From Micrasema longulum (taxonomy: Eukaryota > Arthropoda > Insecta > Trichoptera > Brachycentridae), in the NCBI GenBank assembly GCA_022494885.1, contig JAGVSM010002967.1, forward strand, positions 1-64,000: DNA of 64,000 bases. Reading direction: 5' to 3'. Below the pieces are notes generated by a model. That model worked only from the letters and a program-made list of their open reading frames with translations. It was not told where the DNA came from and did no database searches. Within the stretch, counting starts at the first letter, position 1. Each line of letters opens with the position of its first letter. Shown one piece after another: positions 47,901 through 57,485 of the stretch. Made by a program: the position numbers and the translations under genes.

Positions 47901-50453
47901 CTGAATTGCTTCGTCAACTTTTGAAGTTTATCCACAGAGGAGGAATGATCGGTAGGTATTTTTGGTATACATAAAAAAGTAAAATAAATTAATACAAAAG
48001 TTAAGACTCAAAATATCATACATCAAAATCATGATTATGAAAATAAAAGATTTAACTCTACTACTTCACAAAAAAACAACCTATTTTATATTCATTCATG
48101 CATATACCTATATATAGTTCTGCCTATACATACTGTGGCTGGGGCGCATCCCTTAACTGATTGAAAATAATATGTATTTTATTTTTTAAATTATAAATCA
48201 ACAATATTTTGAGTTTGTCCAATTTTTTGTAGACAAGGACTGGATTCAACTCCCTGGGGAGCTGTTTATATTAACATATTACAACAGAGATGAAGAACAT
48301 TTAAGAGAAGGTAATATTGTTGATAAATCCACCTGGTCCATGAAGTATAGAAATTGAAAAAATAAAATTTTCAGGCGTTGCTTAGTATGTAGGTGAAATA
48401 ATTCAATAAGATGAATCTCACCCGCATAAATAAAAGTTTCAGCTCTTTAACTTCACAAACATTAACAGATGAAAGATTTGAAGAAATGAGAGAAATATAG
48501 AAATTCAATCGAAGGTAGAATAATGAATGTTGAAAATGCAGAGATCACCTAAACGAGTCACCGGCAGGTTGCAAGTTCGCTTAGACTTTCATATACTCTT
48601 TTTTAGTTTGTAATAAAAAATAAATAATTACCAGGATCAGCGTGGAATTTGGTCAGGTCTAATGCTTTAGTAGCCGCATTATACCGCCCCGCCATAGCCA
48701 GCTTCATTTTGTCTAGCATCTCTTTATCCACGGTAACATGGGGAGTTCCACTCTTGACCTTGACCCCAAGTTTGAAACCATTTGGCATAGTTATAGTTCT
48801 GTCTAAATTATTCAGTTTCTCCGCCATGGCAAAATCATCTACGTAGAAAATGGCCGCATTACCCAGAGTGGAGTAGAAATAAGGAACAAAGATGTTGGGA
48901 GATAAGGCTGTAAGTAATGCATTGAGGAGAAAGTTCTTTTCGTGCTGTTGGCCGAAGGGAATCGTTATCTGATACCAGGGAGATATGCCAGGAAGGAGCT
49001 TCCTAGGCCCGTGATTCATATTAGGAGCCGGTGAGTTCACTCTCCCGTTCGGTCTTCTTCTCTGCCCTCTGAAGTTTCCTCTGTATCCCAACTGGGTCCT
49101 TCCTCCTGCATTAGTGCTCTGCCCACTCATGTCAATGTCCTCGTCATTCATGTGTTTGATAGCTACATCCCAATTGGTGTTTCTGTTCTTGTATATTTTA
49201 TTGGCGTTAGGTTTGAAACTCACCCTGCGAACATTCTCATGACCGCGATTGTCGTGTTCTAAAAGCGGAAAATATCATATTAGAAAAATGTGTGATACAT
49301 TATTGTGTACTGATAAAACATCAATATAAAAGTTTGAAAACATTTCAGCTTTGTTTGAAGAATCAAATGTAAAAAAGTTGTTAATATTTTTAATGCTTAA
49401 ACCACACACATGCGTACGAAAACTAATCGGCGTCTGTATTTATTTTTTTTTTTTTTACATATTTATTACAGCAATATACAAGTAATTATTTATACAACAA
49501 ATAAATTCAGTAGTAAAAGTAAACATACATTTTTTTTTTTTTGCTGTTGGTTCATCTAAACTGCCTAACTAGGGATAGCTTCCCCGTTTTAAGGCAGTAA
49601 ATTATGTATTTTATAATGATATATAAGTATATAAGTATTTACAGTTTAATCATAATGTGTGCTTTTTCAGTCTTAAAGGTAAACAATGAATATCCAGAGA
49701 AAACATAAATAATACCAAAATCTCTATATCCTAAGTCCTAAGTCATTACTAGTAAAACAAGCAACCAGCTTACGTCCTTCTACATCGGACAACAAATTCT
49801 CTGACTCCCTCCGACCAATATGGATTAAGAATGCAGTCAACACCTTCCTCAGCCTGGCAATCCCACCACATTTCCACGAAACTGGGATAAGGTTATATAC
49901 CCTCGGGCCTATATAATATTGCTGCCTTTGAGCCAAAAAAGTATTGACTCCTCTCTGTAGAATCAGATCCTTATTGGAGTGTCTAGTATTATGAACATGA
50001 CAAACCCTTGCGTATTTTTCCCTGTTGAGATGTGTGACCGCTACTGACCTCAATATATACTGTTGACGAATATCCAGCACTTGAAATTCTTTGAAGAGCG
50101 AATCACTCGGGTATCGGTATGGTTTTTTTAACATAACTCTTAACACTGATTTTTGAGCTAAAGCTGCTGAAGCCATAGTCGTTTTAGTGCAGCTTATTAG
50201 TATTAGTACTTGTTGGTTTTAAAGTAAAATTAAAATAAAATATCAACAAAAAAAGGTTATAAAGTATGCTATAGCAGGTCATAAACGTGACGTGTGACAA
50301 ACAAACATACTTATTTACTTTACCCATGTTACAAGAATATTTAGTAAGTTGTGAGAGTTACGAACCATTGTACGAATAACCTCTAGAGTCTCTAGGTCCA
50401 TCTTCTCCATGATTCCAATTGTTACGACCTCTACCACCTCCACGTCTAGGCAT
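35988..50453 (-). CDS. NXF1: Nuclear RNA export factor 1 (NXF1/TAP; small bristles orthologue), 636 residues
   Basis: It exports bulk mRNA through nuclear pores as a heterodimer with NXT1/p15. The ten coding exons are 50366-50453, 48632-49258, 47516-47706, 46537-46646, 44111-44147, 42854-43101, 40995-41163, 40202-40384, 38502-38653 and 35988-36093. All introns are GT-AG and the phases fit throughout (1911 nt). Domains in order: Arg/Gly-rich N-terminus (1-110, MPRRGGGRGRNNWN); RNA-binding RRM (about 121-201, SPWYQITIPFGQQHEKN); leucine-rich repeats (240-350, INLNENKLHVLDHF, LYLEGNPLVDRF); NTF2-like domain (about 365-550, GQMIVRQFLEQYFAIYDSDS and LPKTQHDPLSFCVDLSIFT); UBA-like FG-nucleoporin-binding domain (about 585-636, CLEQTNWDFQRAALVFDNLN). 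The length fits the family (about 620-670). There are no internal stops, so it is a working gene. Introns of 0.6-2.4 kb hold several transposons. Confidence 0.97.
36520..38060 (+). mobile_element. Penelope-like element (family B) inside NXF1 intron 9
   Basis: Two inverted arms flank a GIY-YIG remnant: 36520-36671 plus 37369-37422 on the left, and 37838-38060 inverted on the right. The left arm is split by a DNA transposon (36672-37368). The middle (37450-37640) encodes YVGRTPRSFNICIKEHLRCL then NNNFSEFANHLITSNHDF, the YVGxTxRSFxxRxxEH core of the Penelope GIY-YIG endonuclease. The reverse transcriptase is absent. Each arm carries a hammerhead-ribozyme-like core (see findings). It sits in the intron between the last two NXF1 exons, on the strand opposite to the gene, and is spliced out with it. 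Confidence 0.8.
36672..37368 (+). mobile_element. 697-bp pogo/Tc1-like non-autonomous transposon
   Basis: The ends CAGTCGAACTTGGTTATTAC and the inverse of GTTATAACCGAGTTCGACTG are terminal inverted repeats of about 25 bases, flanked by TA on both sides. This TIR type (CAGT.GAA..TCGGTTATAACG) and the TA target are characteristic of pogo/Tigger-like elements. No transposase frame is present. The opposite arm of the host Penelope element preserves the uninterrupted site (around 37888-37900). Confidence 0.85.
38850..39190 (+). repeat. Dispersed repeat family K, copy 1 (intron 8)
   Basis: It contains GACCCGACAGACGCTG and CAGCCTGAAAGTTGGCTTGC near its start. CATCAAAATTAGTCGAGCCG follows, then TTTAGGAGTTCAGTAACATA, and it ends AGAATTATATACATAAG. 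A shorter relative at 39930-40075 shares the CCGTTTAGGAGTTCAGT-type block and the AGAATTATATATATATAAAG end. Repeats with this 'sided by GCCGTTTAGGAGTTCAGT' tail are widespread in insect genomes. I cannot assign a class. Confidence 0.6.
39930..40075 (+). repeat. Dispersed repeat family K, copy 2 (intron 8)
   Basis: It keeps CACCCGTAGCGCAAAGCTCG, CTCATGTAAATCGGTTAAGC, TGTTTAGGAGAGTTCAGTGA and the ATATATATATAAAGATAA end. It is 5'-truncated relative to copy 1. Confidence 0.55.
40055..40165 (-). mobile_element. MITE-A end fragment (intron 8)
   Basis: The words TTTCTTCTTGCGCATACTGA, TCATTGAGGGGTTAATGAAC and ACATTGTATAATG match the right terminus of MITE-A at 25095-25190. Only about 100 bases remain. 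The fragment starts just downstream of exon 8 (in gene order). Confidence 0.6.
40410..40530 (-). repeat. Foldback family F fragment (intron 7)
   Basis: Shared words with the other copies: GCAGAGATGGAGAGAAATCT, TTACACACTGTGCAACATTC and ACCATTCTGCCTATGTTTGA, then ACATCCACATTTCTTCGATT. It lies about 30 bases before the acceptor of exon 8. Confidence 0.65.
41405..41830 (+). mobile_element. Penelope-type foldback (family D) with nested MITE, intron 6
   Basis: The left arm 41405-41540 and the right arm 41725-41830 are inverses of one another: GGAAGTGTACCAAT and the inverse of TACACTTCCACTTATTTATT, then AGCGCTTTCACCCTCTAAA against TTTAGAGGGTGAAAGTGCTA. The same foldback occurs without an insertion at 60420-60672. 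The right arm carries CTGAAGA (about 41736) and GAAA with a GCCC/GGGT helix between. A second inverted-repeat element (41546-41710) sits in the middle. Confidence 0.75.
41546..41710 (+). mobile_element. 165-bp foldback MITE nested in family D element
   Basis: The arms CAGTGTAAGGATAATTGATA and ACTAAATATTATCTTAAGTG, followed by TAGGTACATTTAAA, recur inverted on the other side. The arms are about 60 bases long and nearly identical, and the loop is short. Insertion was into the centre of the family D foldback next to TTATA. There is no coding capacity. Confidence 0.85.
43176..43255 (+). mobile_element. tRNA-derived SINE fragment (intron 5)
   Basis: GCGCTTTTGCCTACCATTGC and ACTTCAATTCCTGACAGGG represent a decayed head and B box, followed by the TAATATTTATTTAG body word. 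It lies about 75 bases upstream of exon 6 in gene order. Confidence 0.5.
43645..43965 (+). repeat. Foldback family F, most complete copy (intron 5)
   Basis: An inner inverted repeat is visible. GGAGAACACATTAGAGAAGG with ACTATGGAAGTCTAGAC (43727-43767) is repeated inverted as TAGACTTCCATATTTCCTTC with TCAAAAATGTTCTCTACCC (43908-43950). Between the arms lies TGTGTAAAGTGGCCACTTAA and ATGACAGGTCATAAGCCC. The outer start TTTGAGTTTGTCCAAATGTT is shared with the copies at 30455 and 48205. It is probably a non-autonomous DNA transposon. Confidence 0.7.
44148..46536 (-). promoter_or_regulatory. NXF1: NXF1 intron 4: candidate conserved cassette (retained) intron
   Basis: The intron is flanked by a 110-nt exon (46537-46646) and a 37-nt exon (44111-44147). 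The same 110/37 pair flanks the retained intron of nxf1 genes in vertebrates and Drosophila, as I recall from the literature. Exon 4 ends in phase 2 with AG, so reading through the donor GTAATG gives AGG TAA: a stop at the first intronic codon and a 339-residue product with the RRM and LRR but without the NTF2-like and UBA domains. In mammals the retained intron is exported through its own CTE-like RNA structure bound by NXF1. Whether this species retains it is inference. Confidence 0.6.
45830..45970 (-). ncRNA. Hairpin cluster in NXF1 intron 4
   Basis: Three hairpins follow one another in a patch of higher GC than the rest of the intron. The first is CCTATG (45837-45842) with CATAGG (45852-45857). 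The second is CTGATTG (45904-45910) with CAATCAG (45917-45923). The third is GCGTGAGG (45938-45945) with CCTTCACGC (45956-45964), one base bulged. They are symmetrical, so they fold on the transcribed minus strand too. No transposon family in this window explains the patch. It could be a structured element of the retained intron, or the remnant of an unrelated repeat. Confidence 0.35.
47405..47475 (+). mobile_element. Second SINE family, fragment (intron 3)
   Basis: GGGTTGTGACCCCATGGCTA then GAACCCACTCTACCCCAGCT and TGATTCCCATTTTTAC match the minus strand of 61378-61462, with a deletion of the middle. The intact copy has tRNA-like A and B boxes, so this is a tRNA-derived SINE of a different family. 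It lies 40 bases beyond the exon 3 donor. Confidence 0.55.
48205..48600 (+). repeat. Foldback family F copy (intron 2)
   Basis: It starts CAATATTTTGAGTTTGTCCA and continues with ACTCCCTGGGGAGCTG, CAACAGAGATGAAGAACATT, TAGGTGAAATAATTCAATAA and AATGAATGTTGAAAATGCAG. It is about 400 bases long and ends just before exon 2 in plus coordinates. It is the longest continuous copy, but its inner arms are damaged. Confidence 0.65.
49724..50176 (-). mobile_element. LINE ORF2 C-terminal tail inside NXF1 intron 1
   Basis: An uninterrupted 150-codon frame reads ASAALAQKSVLRVMLKKPYR, then KEFQVLDIRQQYILRSVAVT, then ARVCHVHNTRHSNKDLILQR, then YYIGPRVYNLIPVSW. This is the post-reverse-transcriptase tail of CR1/Jockey-like LINEs ('RxxxR...F.xxxILxVxxxYxxxxxxF...HNTR...YxxPxxYNxLP'). 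It is in the sense orientation of the host gene, 190 bases downstream of exon 1, but has neither reverse transcriptase nor start context. It is a 5'-truncated LINE copy whose frame is still open, so it is fairly young. It is not an NXF1 exon: including it would break the phase of the joined coding frame. Confidence 0.75.
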
Positions 50454-50900
50454 TTTGACTAAATGAAAACTTCAGCCGTAGGAAATCGAGCGTTTTGCAC
50501 ACGCAGTTCTCAGAAAACTAATAATTCACAATACAATATACAATATAACGGCAATATCTTTACATTCCCACTCAAAACACTTGGCGTGTAGATTGTAAGC
50601 ATGTAGATTTGTCGAACCGCTGAGATATGAGATTACTGGCATCGATCAAACAACAGAATTAATAAAACCGAAGAAATACATAGAGATTGAAACAAAAAAC
50701 AAAATGTCGCCGCTATACACAGAGATAATGTAGAACTATTCAGAGATAATGTAGAACTATTACTAGTTCAGATCTGCCACTTAGTACTACGGCGCCGTAA
50801 CAACCAATTGACGTTTAGGTATAATAACACATTCCTATTGGTCAAATTTTGTATTTGCGCTATTTCACGTTGGCGCTTATATCCATCGAAAAAAAAATCC
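50454..50900 (-). promoter_or_regulatory. 5' UTR and promoter region of NXF1
   Basis: The region upstream of the ATG (50451-50453) is less AT-rich than the introns and contains ACGGCGCCGTAAC (50789-50801) and a CCAATTG/ATTGG pair (50804, 50836). A 20-base word AGAGATAATGTAGAACTATT is repeated in tandem at about 50720-50760. I see no TATA box at a convincing distance. The extent is inferred from position only. Confidence 0.35.
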
Positions 50901-52975
50901 GCGGGAAATTCAAAACTTTCCCTAAAAGTTTTTACAGCTCATAGCTTGATCATGAGTAATAGTTAAAAATCAGAAGTATTCACTTTTTTTCCAAATTGTT
51001 ACTTTTACCACGGATTTTTAATTATTACTACTGATCAAACTACAAGTTTATATTATGAAGGAATTAAAGCTTCTCTATCATTAATGATTCTGCATTTCGA
51101 AAATAATGAGTTTTGGGAATTGATTGCCAACCCATAAAATTTAATAAAAAATCTTAGTTTCCTTTTTTGTGATTTAAAAGTGAATTCACCACATTTAACA
51201 ACAAACTTTTATAAAGCAAACTTGCCCTAACACTGATCATTAATGGTAAAGAGGCTTTGAAGACAGAGGAGATGAAAAAAAAGACACTTTATATGGAACA
51301 TGATTTTTTTAATAATTTAGTTTACGTTGTTAACTTTGATTCAGTGTTAAGTTGGATAAAAAAACGCCAACATGGAACACATACTTAAACATGACAATTT
51401 TTATTTTAAGTTCTGGAAAGAAAAACATGCCAATTGAACGCTTCAATACATATATGGATATATTTAAGTTGATATAATACAGATTTATGCAACAAAAAAA
51501 GATAACATTGGAATACAATACTTTCTGAAGAGCTAAACTTATTTGAATTATATATATATATATACTTATATAACATGTTTATAGTTTTAATGTATATATT
51601 TTAGTCTTTATTCAGAATAAAACATTACATTTAAATTAAATTTGATACAACTTTAAAACGCATAAAAGAAAAATAATGTGTCGTGGTTCAGATTAGGGCT
51701 TCCAACCCTGCAGCTGATTTTCAATCTAGGTTTTTTGCAGAATGAAAAAAATTCAATCCAGTGAAATCCTCGTATTAGCGGGATCCTGCATGTTTTAATG
51801 CATAGCTTAAAGTTCCATTTACAGGAGTACAATATAAAAGATATGAAAATATTGTCTAATAAACAGCATCAACCACAAAAGACAATATTCTGGGACAATA
51901 CAATAATTCCACTTGGATCCTGGGAAAGAACAGTGTTGTATTGTTCACTTGTAAACGGTTGTTATATTTTGTATTTAGTGTATTGTATTATCGAGACATA
52001 ATTGCAAAAATATTGTAACCAACAAAAACAATATTTTTAAGGAGAACACTAGACTTATTCCTATCAATGAACAAGGAATACACTTTGAGAATCAATCTCT
52101 GGACTATTTATTTTATTGATACCATAATAATATCTTGTTAAAAGATATATGACTGTTGACAGATGTGGATAAAAATCTATATCAACCAATACCGTGGGAT
52201 CTTGCTCCAAGTGGAATCAGAAAATCAATAGGGATCCTAGTATAACGGAATGTGCACATACTCCCAGTTCAGAATACATCAACTTTATAATAATACAAAA
52301 AATTTCAAAATAATTAGCCCCTTTTCACATCAAAATTTCTTTCTGGAAGTTATGATTACAGAAAAATTTAAAAATGCTAGAATAGCTCTTATCTCAGAAT
52401 ATAATTGCAACAGCTTAATGCTACTTATTAAAATAATATCTACTTATTGCACATTAAAAGCAAAAATGTCATATTTTGTGTACTGAACAAATAAAGTGAA
52501 GTCCATATTTAAAAGAAATACTGTATGTTAGCTAAAAAAAGACATAACATATTTAATTTGCAATAATGATGTGAACAATAAAGGTCCATATTTAAAAGAA
52601 ATACTGTATTTTAGCTATACAAATACATAACATATTCATTTTGCAACAATAAATAAATAAATAGGTCAATAAGAATTGTTTATTTAAAAATATGTGATAA
52701 AAACCATCTGTATTTATATGCAAGAGTAAATAAATAACAGTTACTTAAATACAAATTAATGATTTTAAAATACAAATTAATGATTAATATTTTTTGCTTT
52801 TTACAACAGCCAATTTTTGTAAAACATTTAGATTCGAATCAAGTAAAATTACTTCTAAAATTACTTACATTCTAAATAGAATCATATTTTCCTGACAATA
52901 TTTTATTTATTTCCTGTGTCTAATTGAATAGTTGTAATTTAAAAATCAGCTTTACAAATTTTACTTTTATTACAT
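50901..52975. other. Gene-free AT-rich stretch
   Basis: No supported gene. GGATCC-containing words with TGGGA/CTTGGATC context recur at 51780, 51915 and 52230, hinting at a decayed repeat. A near-duplicate CATATTTAAAAGAAATACTG occurs at 52504 and 52589, an 85-base tandem duplication. The open frames are short and featureless. Confidence 0.5.
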
Positions 52976-55579
52976 TTATAACCACTCAAAATTTAAATTT
53001 TCCTCTATTATATACTGCAAGTTTTTATGGATATTTGATTGAATAAGATTATTTGGATTATTTAAATACCCATTAATAATTTCAATCCACCTTGTAAATA
53101 AATTCAGAAGGCTATTATATGCTAATTTTAAATAATAACCAGTTCTCTCTCTCAACAATACATATTTGTGATGAATTGAAGCTTCTGACTGAGTAAGGGA
53201 TTGTTTGCAGGCCTCACAAATATTGTCACTTAACAATCTACGACAAATCCAACCAGCAGAATATCCATGGGCTCCAACTTTACTTCTCTCCTGTTGAGAG
53301 CGTAAAATAGATACATCATGCACAGTAATGCTATTGCATTCTGCTATTAACAAACTAGATAATGACATCCTAGATTCATTATTGAGCTCAGGTTCTGAAA
53401 GTAATGTGGGACCATCACGAGAGAAACTTAAAAACTCTTTCAGGTTTAGTATCATGCGCCCTCTATCGTCTTCACAGTTAAGTGTCGGAGAGTGTGACGA
53501 CAAAAAATTACTAATAAGTGCAGACTTAAAAGTGTTGACAAAGTCTCTGCATGTTGGATTCACATTCTTTCCATTGTACATTCTTATTGTACCAAAAAAG
53601 TTTTCCAATGGATCTTGGTTGAGACGTCGCAGAACTAGTTTTTTATTACCAGCCTGATGCAAGTCTGCCCAGAGCCCTTGAACACCTTTGATGGTCAAAA
53701 TATAGTTTTTTAGAGATGGTACAATCGTCTCTCTTCCTGAATTCAAATTTCATTTTCTTCAATTTGTTAATAGCATCAATCCAAAATGCATGGTGTGTAG
53801 ACTGCGGTGTAGTAATGTATCTCATTTTACCCTTGGAAAAGTTGGTAGCACCATTTGTACTGTCGGAGAGTTTGTCGAAGAATAAGACGACATCACTGGT
53901 GGCTAACAAACTTAATTTTTTGGGTGATGACTCTGAAATAGAAAAAAACAAGTATTTATTAAAGACTAAATATTTTTAATTCATATTTTGATCTCATCCG
54001 GCACATTTAGATACATACCAAATTCTGCAGCAAAACGAAGAGCAGCAACCGTCCTTTCATTCAACACTTTGACGCAGTTGCTTACTTTCATTTTTCGGAT
54101 TTTATCAGGTATAATGTGTGCATCGTGTATTGATTTCAATAACCTCACATCTCCAATCCTTGCGTCCCGTTCATACACAAAAATTAAATCATTACAACTT
54201 GAAATTTTAGCCTCAGTTGATGTATTTTTATTGAGAAAATTATTTTTTAACCCCTTTATCAAATGGGGGAGGTCATAAATTATAAAAACCTTATGACTAC
54301 ATATTTCAAAAAATGTTTCATCTGCAAACAAATTTCAATAAAACATTAAACATAATATAAAACTGAAGTAGTATTATTTAAAATATTTGTAAAGAAAATC
54401 TGAATGTAATTTTGCATTTATAAACTAAGGAAATAAAAATAATTCTATCTACCGTTTTAGAAATTAATTTGTAGAATTAATTTTAAATAAAAAACACTTT
54501 GTATTTATACACCACATACGAGTTTAATATTAGTTAGTACACAAGTCTTGGGTATTCAGAATTCATCACCCATCATTAGGTGTAAATACAAACCTTTGCA
54601 AGTTTATGTTAACATTTGATGATGGGTAATTTTGAATACCAGAACCTTGTTTTCTAACTAATATTAATTTCATGATTGACGTATAAATGCAAAGTTTTTT
54701 ATTAATAAAATATTAAAAATAATTATTACCATAATCTTTCCCATTAATCAAATACATTCTTCGTGTTTCTTCTCTTAAATATTTAAGTGCTCCAACATTC
54801 GTTGCACCTTGGTCACATATACTGGCCTTAATAATAAAACCAGTGTCTGAAACAGCAGCGTACACTTCCCGAATACATTTAACTGAATGGCAGGAGTTGT
54901 CCCTTCACAGAAATAGTAAGCAATATCATAAAAAATCTCCCTTATCATAAAAACCAGGGCATGGTCCGCAAATCTGAAATAAGAAAAAAATATATATTCT
55001 CAAAATTATGACATTACAAATGGAACTAAATAATTTGTTTGCAATACTAATTTTTTTTTAAAAAACAAACCTGGCTTTTTCTCAATTCCAAAATCGAGAA
55101 GCCTTTGGAGTCCTTCATTTTTCACACCAAAAGATAGTTATGGTGACAGCGAAATTATTAAATAGTAATTAATATTTTTTTTAAATGCTCTTGTGTTTGC
55201 ATTTATTCCTGTTCGGAAACTCAATCCTCCAAGAAGTCTATATAAGGTTCGTCTTGAAGGCGATGCAAAAATTTTCTGCACGAGTATGTAACCCTTGGGA
55301 GAGTTTTTCAACAAAGCAAGGGACAAAATTAGCGCAGTTTTGTGGTATATTAAATTTTTATTTTTGCTTCCTGGGCTATATGTTCTTCAGTAAATAAAGC
55401 CGGTGCTGCTTCAGGAAGTAGCCTACAGTTTCCCTCAATGAACTTTGCCTGAAAATGTCTGACATACGCGAAATGCATAGCGAATTCTACTATGTGATGT
55501 GTCTAATTTTGGCAAAGCGATATAGTTTGACGATGTCCCCGGATACATGGCAAGAAAGCATACAACACTTTTTTGACAT
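52976..55579 (-). pseudogene. P-element/THAP9-type transposase, decayed, introns retained
   Basis: Starting at the ATG at 55577-55579, a THAP zinc-finger start reads MSKKCCMLSCHVSGDIVKLY, and its end follows downstream as HFQAKFIEGNCRLLPEAAPA then LFTEEHIAQEA. NSPKGYILVQKIFASPSRRT (about 55250-55310) precedes the catalytic RNase H-like region. ICDQGATNVGALKYLREE lies in exon 54730-54973, and IYDLPHLIKGLKNNFLNKN in exon 54019-54321. The last exon (52976-53932) holds LFFDKLSDSTNGATNFSKGK and NQDPLENFFGTIRMYNGKN. The 'CDQGATNVGA', 'D.PHL.K..RNN' and 'LENFFG.IR' motifs define P transposases. Stops in the THAP part, a frame break near 54890 and another near 53735 inactivate it. Two introns keep GT-AG ends and matching phase. 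Confidence 0.85.
54520..54680 (+). mobile_element. Foldback MITE in a P-transposase intron
   Basis: TTAATATTAGTTAGTACACA, GGGTATTCAGAATTCATCAC and CCATCATTAGGTG are mirrored by GATGATGGGTAATTTTGAAT, ACCAGAACCTTG and TTTTCTAACTAATATTAA. It lies in the intron between the exons 54730-54973 and 54019-54321, so it inserted after the P element. Confidence 0.7.
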
Positions 55580-55599
55580 TGTTATAATTATCACAGGCG

Positions 55600-55840
55600 A
55601 GAAAAATAGAAGAGAAAAGGTGAGAAGACACACGCACGCCGTAGATTTAAGGTTAACACACGTTTTAAATTTAAACAATTTTTCACACGCGCTTTTTGCT
55701 TTTAATAGAAGAGAAAAGGTGAGAAGACTGACACAAACCGAAAAAATAACGAAAACGGGACACGCACGCCGTAGATTTAAGATTAACACAGGTTTTAAAT
55801 TTAAACCGTTTTTCACACATGCGCCATTTGCTTTTTCTAA
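55600..55840 (-). repeat. Tandem duplication at the 5' end of the P element
   Basis: AATAGAAGAGAAAAGGTGAG at 55606 recurs at 55708. GCACGCCGTAGATTTAAGGT then TAACACACGTTTTAAATTTA recurs as GCACGCCGTAGATTTAAGAT then TAACACAGGTTTTAAATTTA. The units differ by a 24-base insertion in the second. It lies just upstream of the THAP start codon, where P-type elements have their promoter and terminal repeats. Confidence 0.7.
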
Positions 55841-55899
55841 CTGTGTGACGTCATGATGCGACATCAGCGCTCGTACGTAGCAAGTGCGTAGCGCTTACT

Positions 55900-56624
55900 C
55901 GAAATAGCGATGCGATACTACCAATTCCATTACTACCAACACAAGGGGGGTAAAACTCCATGACTACCAACACAAGGGGGGTAAAACACTTCGCAATAGG
56001 GACTGTCACCCCAGTGGAACTATTGCTATACAGTGGACCGGAGCCGTGCTGTTGGCAATACTGACAGCGATCACGCAATTTTCACGCCGTTGAAATCAGT
56101 GATGCCATCCTCAAAAACCGAATGAATGTAGCCAGAAGTGAAAAATTTATTAATATAAGGGGAAAAAATAGGAAGGGAAAAATTCCAAGCTTCGACAATA
56201 GTAGTGGTAAGAAATGAGATTTTTTTTTTTCTCTAAAATGCATAAAAAAACAATAAACTTGTGCCTTTTTTTAACAACAGCAAACCTATAAATTACAAAC
56301 CAAAGCAAAGTCAACATAGTAAATCCGTAAACGGTTTAATTTAGTTAAAAATATATAAATCAGACGTTTTTTTTCCAGAATTTTCTTCATATATAAACAA
56401 CAAGTACCAAAACGGTGAGTTAGTAAACCTGACTTTTAAAAAATCATCAGATTAAGCAACGAAATCGTTTTCTGGAATATAATTTATTGAATTTGAAATA
56501 ACGTATATCTAAAGATATAGCTGGTGAATTGAAAGAGATCGAATAAATGAGAAATCTAAGAAAACCTCGTAGATAATATCAAATCAACAAATAAATCACT
56601 TGCCTTACTTATAAACCTGTGGGG
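55900..56624. other. Gene-free stretch
   Basis: 55935-55990 contains a direct repeat of GACTACCAACACAAGGGGGG. The rest is AT-rich with no supported gene. Confidence 0.55.
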
Positions 56625-56875
56625 CAATTGCAATCGGAAGTTAACATGGTTATCTCCGACTGTCCGTAAGTTAAATCAATATTTATGTATGAAAATGTGT
56701 ATATTTGTATAAAAATTTAAAGTACCTTCGTCGGTAACCTGTAATTGAAAATATTTCAAAAAAATGCATCCATATTCTATTTTTCATACTGAAAACTTAA
56801 TTTTACTCTATCGATAAAATTTAAGATTGATGTTAACTTCCCATTGTCCCGGGTTTACAAGTAAGACCCCGCCAG
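56625..56875 (+). mobile_element. Foldback MITE-H, copy 2
   Basis: It shares CGGAAGTTAACATGGTTATC, AAAATTTAAAGTACCTTCGT then CGGTAACCTGTAATTGAA, and GAAAACTTAATTTTACTCTA with copy 1 (27652-27895). It is flanked by inverted CTTACTTATAAACCTG and GGTTTACAAGTAAGACC, which also occur in the family C inverted repeat at 20830 and 25310. The family C arms and MITE-H may therefore share the same outer termini. Confidence 0.7.
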
Positions 56876-57448
56876 TATTATGGTGTATATTCTCTTAAGC
56901 AAATTTTAAATGTAAAATGTTAAAAAAAACCCTTTTTATGTAATCCAGATTGTTTTTTCAAATTTAATTTGATATTTAGTAAATAGTCCAAACTATGGAT
57001 ACGAAATGCAATAAAGAGAAAACATGTATAAGTTTCTCAACGTTTTATATAATGGTATTCTGGAAATGTGTGTTTTAGATTGCGTTTTATTATGTGTATT
57101 CATTAAAAATAAAAAATAAAATTAAAGTGCGCCCACCGGCTTTTATTTCTTGTAATAGTGATGTATTATTTATTTAAATTATTTTAGTGCAAGCAATTAC
57201 AATTACAAAAAACACATGTGGCATGAATCGTCATTTTTCGTTTTAACAATATTTAATATTTAATAAAAATCTATTTTTAGAAAAAAATACACAAAATAAT
57301 TTTAAAAATCATACCATGACAAAACCGGTCACATTGAGATCATTTTTGGAGTATTCTTGAAGAAATCATGGTAAATTACAGTAAAAACATGTACATGCGA
57401 ATAGATATGTATATGTGTATGTATGTTAATAAATACATTACAAGTGCC

Positions 57449-57485
57449 CCGACTCAACAAGGATTTTCTAGTGAGTCGGGGCAAA
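57449..57485. repeat. Strong 11-bp stem hairpin
   Basis: GCCCCGACTCA is followed after a short loop by TGAGTCGGGGC. The half GTGCCCCGACTC also appears at 25565. The surroundings are AT-rich, so the stem stands out. It may be a retroelement 3' end structure. Confidence 0.6.

Noticed and set aside
49724..50176. Additional NXF1 exon in intron 1
   Set aside because: The 150-codon frame is in the sense orientation, but it carries LINE-tail motifs (HNTR, YNLIP) and would not join in phase with exons 1 and 2.
55455..55864. Coding frames on both strands around 55455-55864
   Set aside because: They derive from the tandemly duplicated 5' region of the P element. Only the 29-residue THAP start on the minus strand is meaningful.
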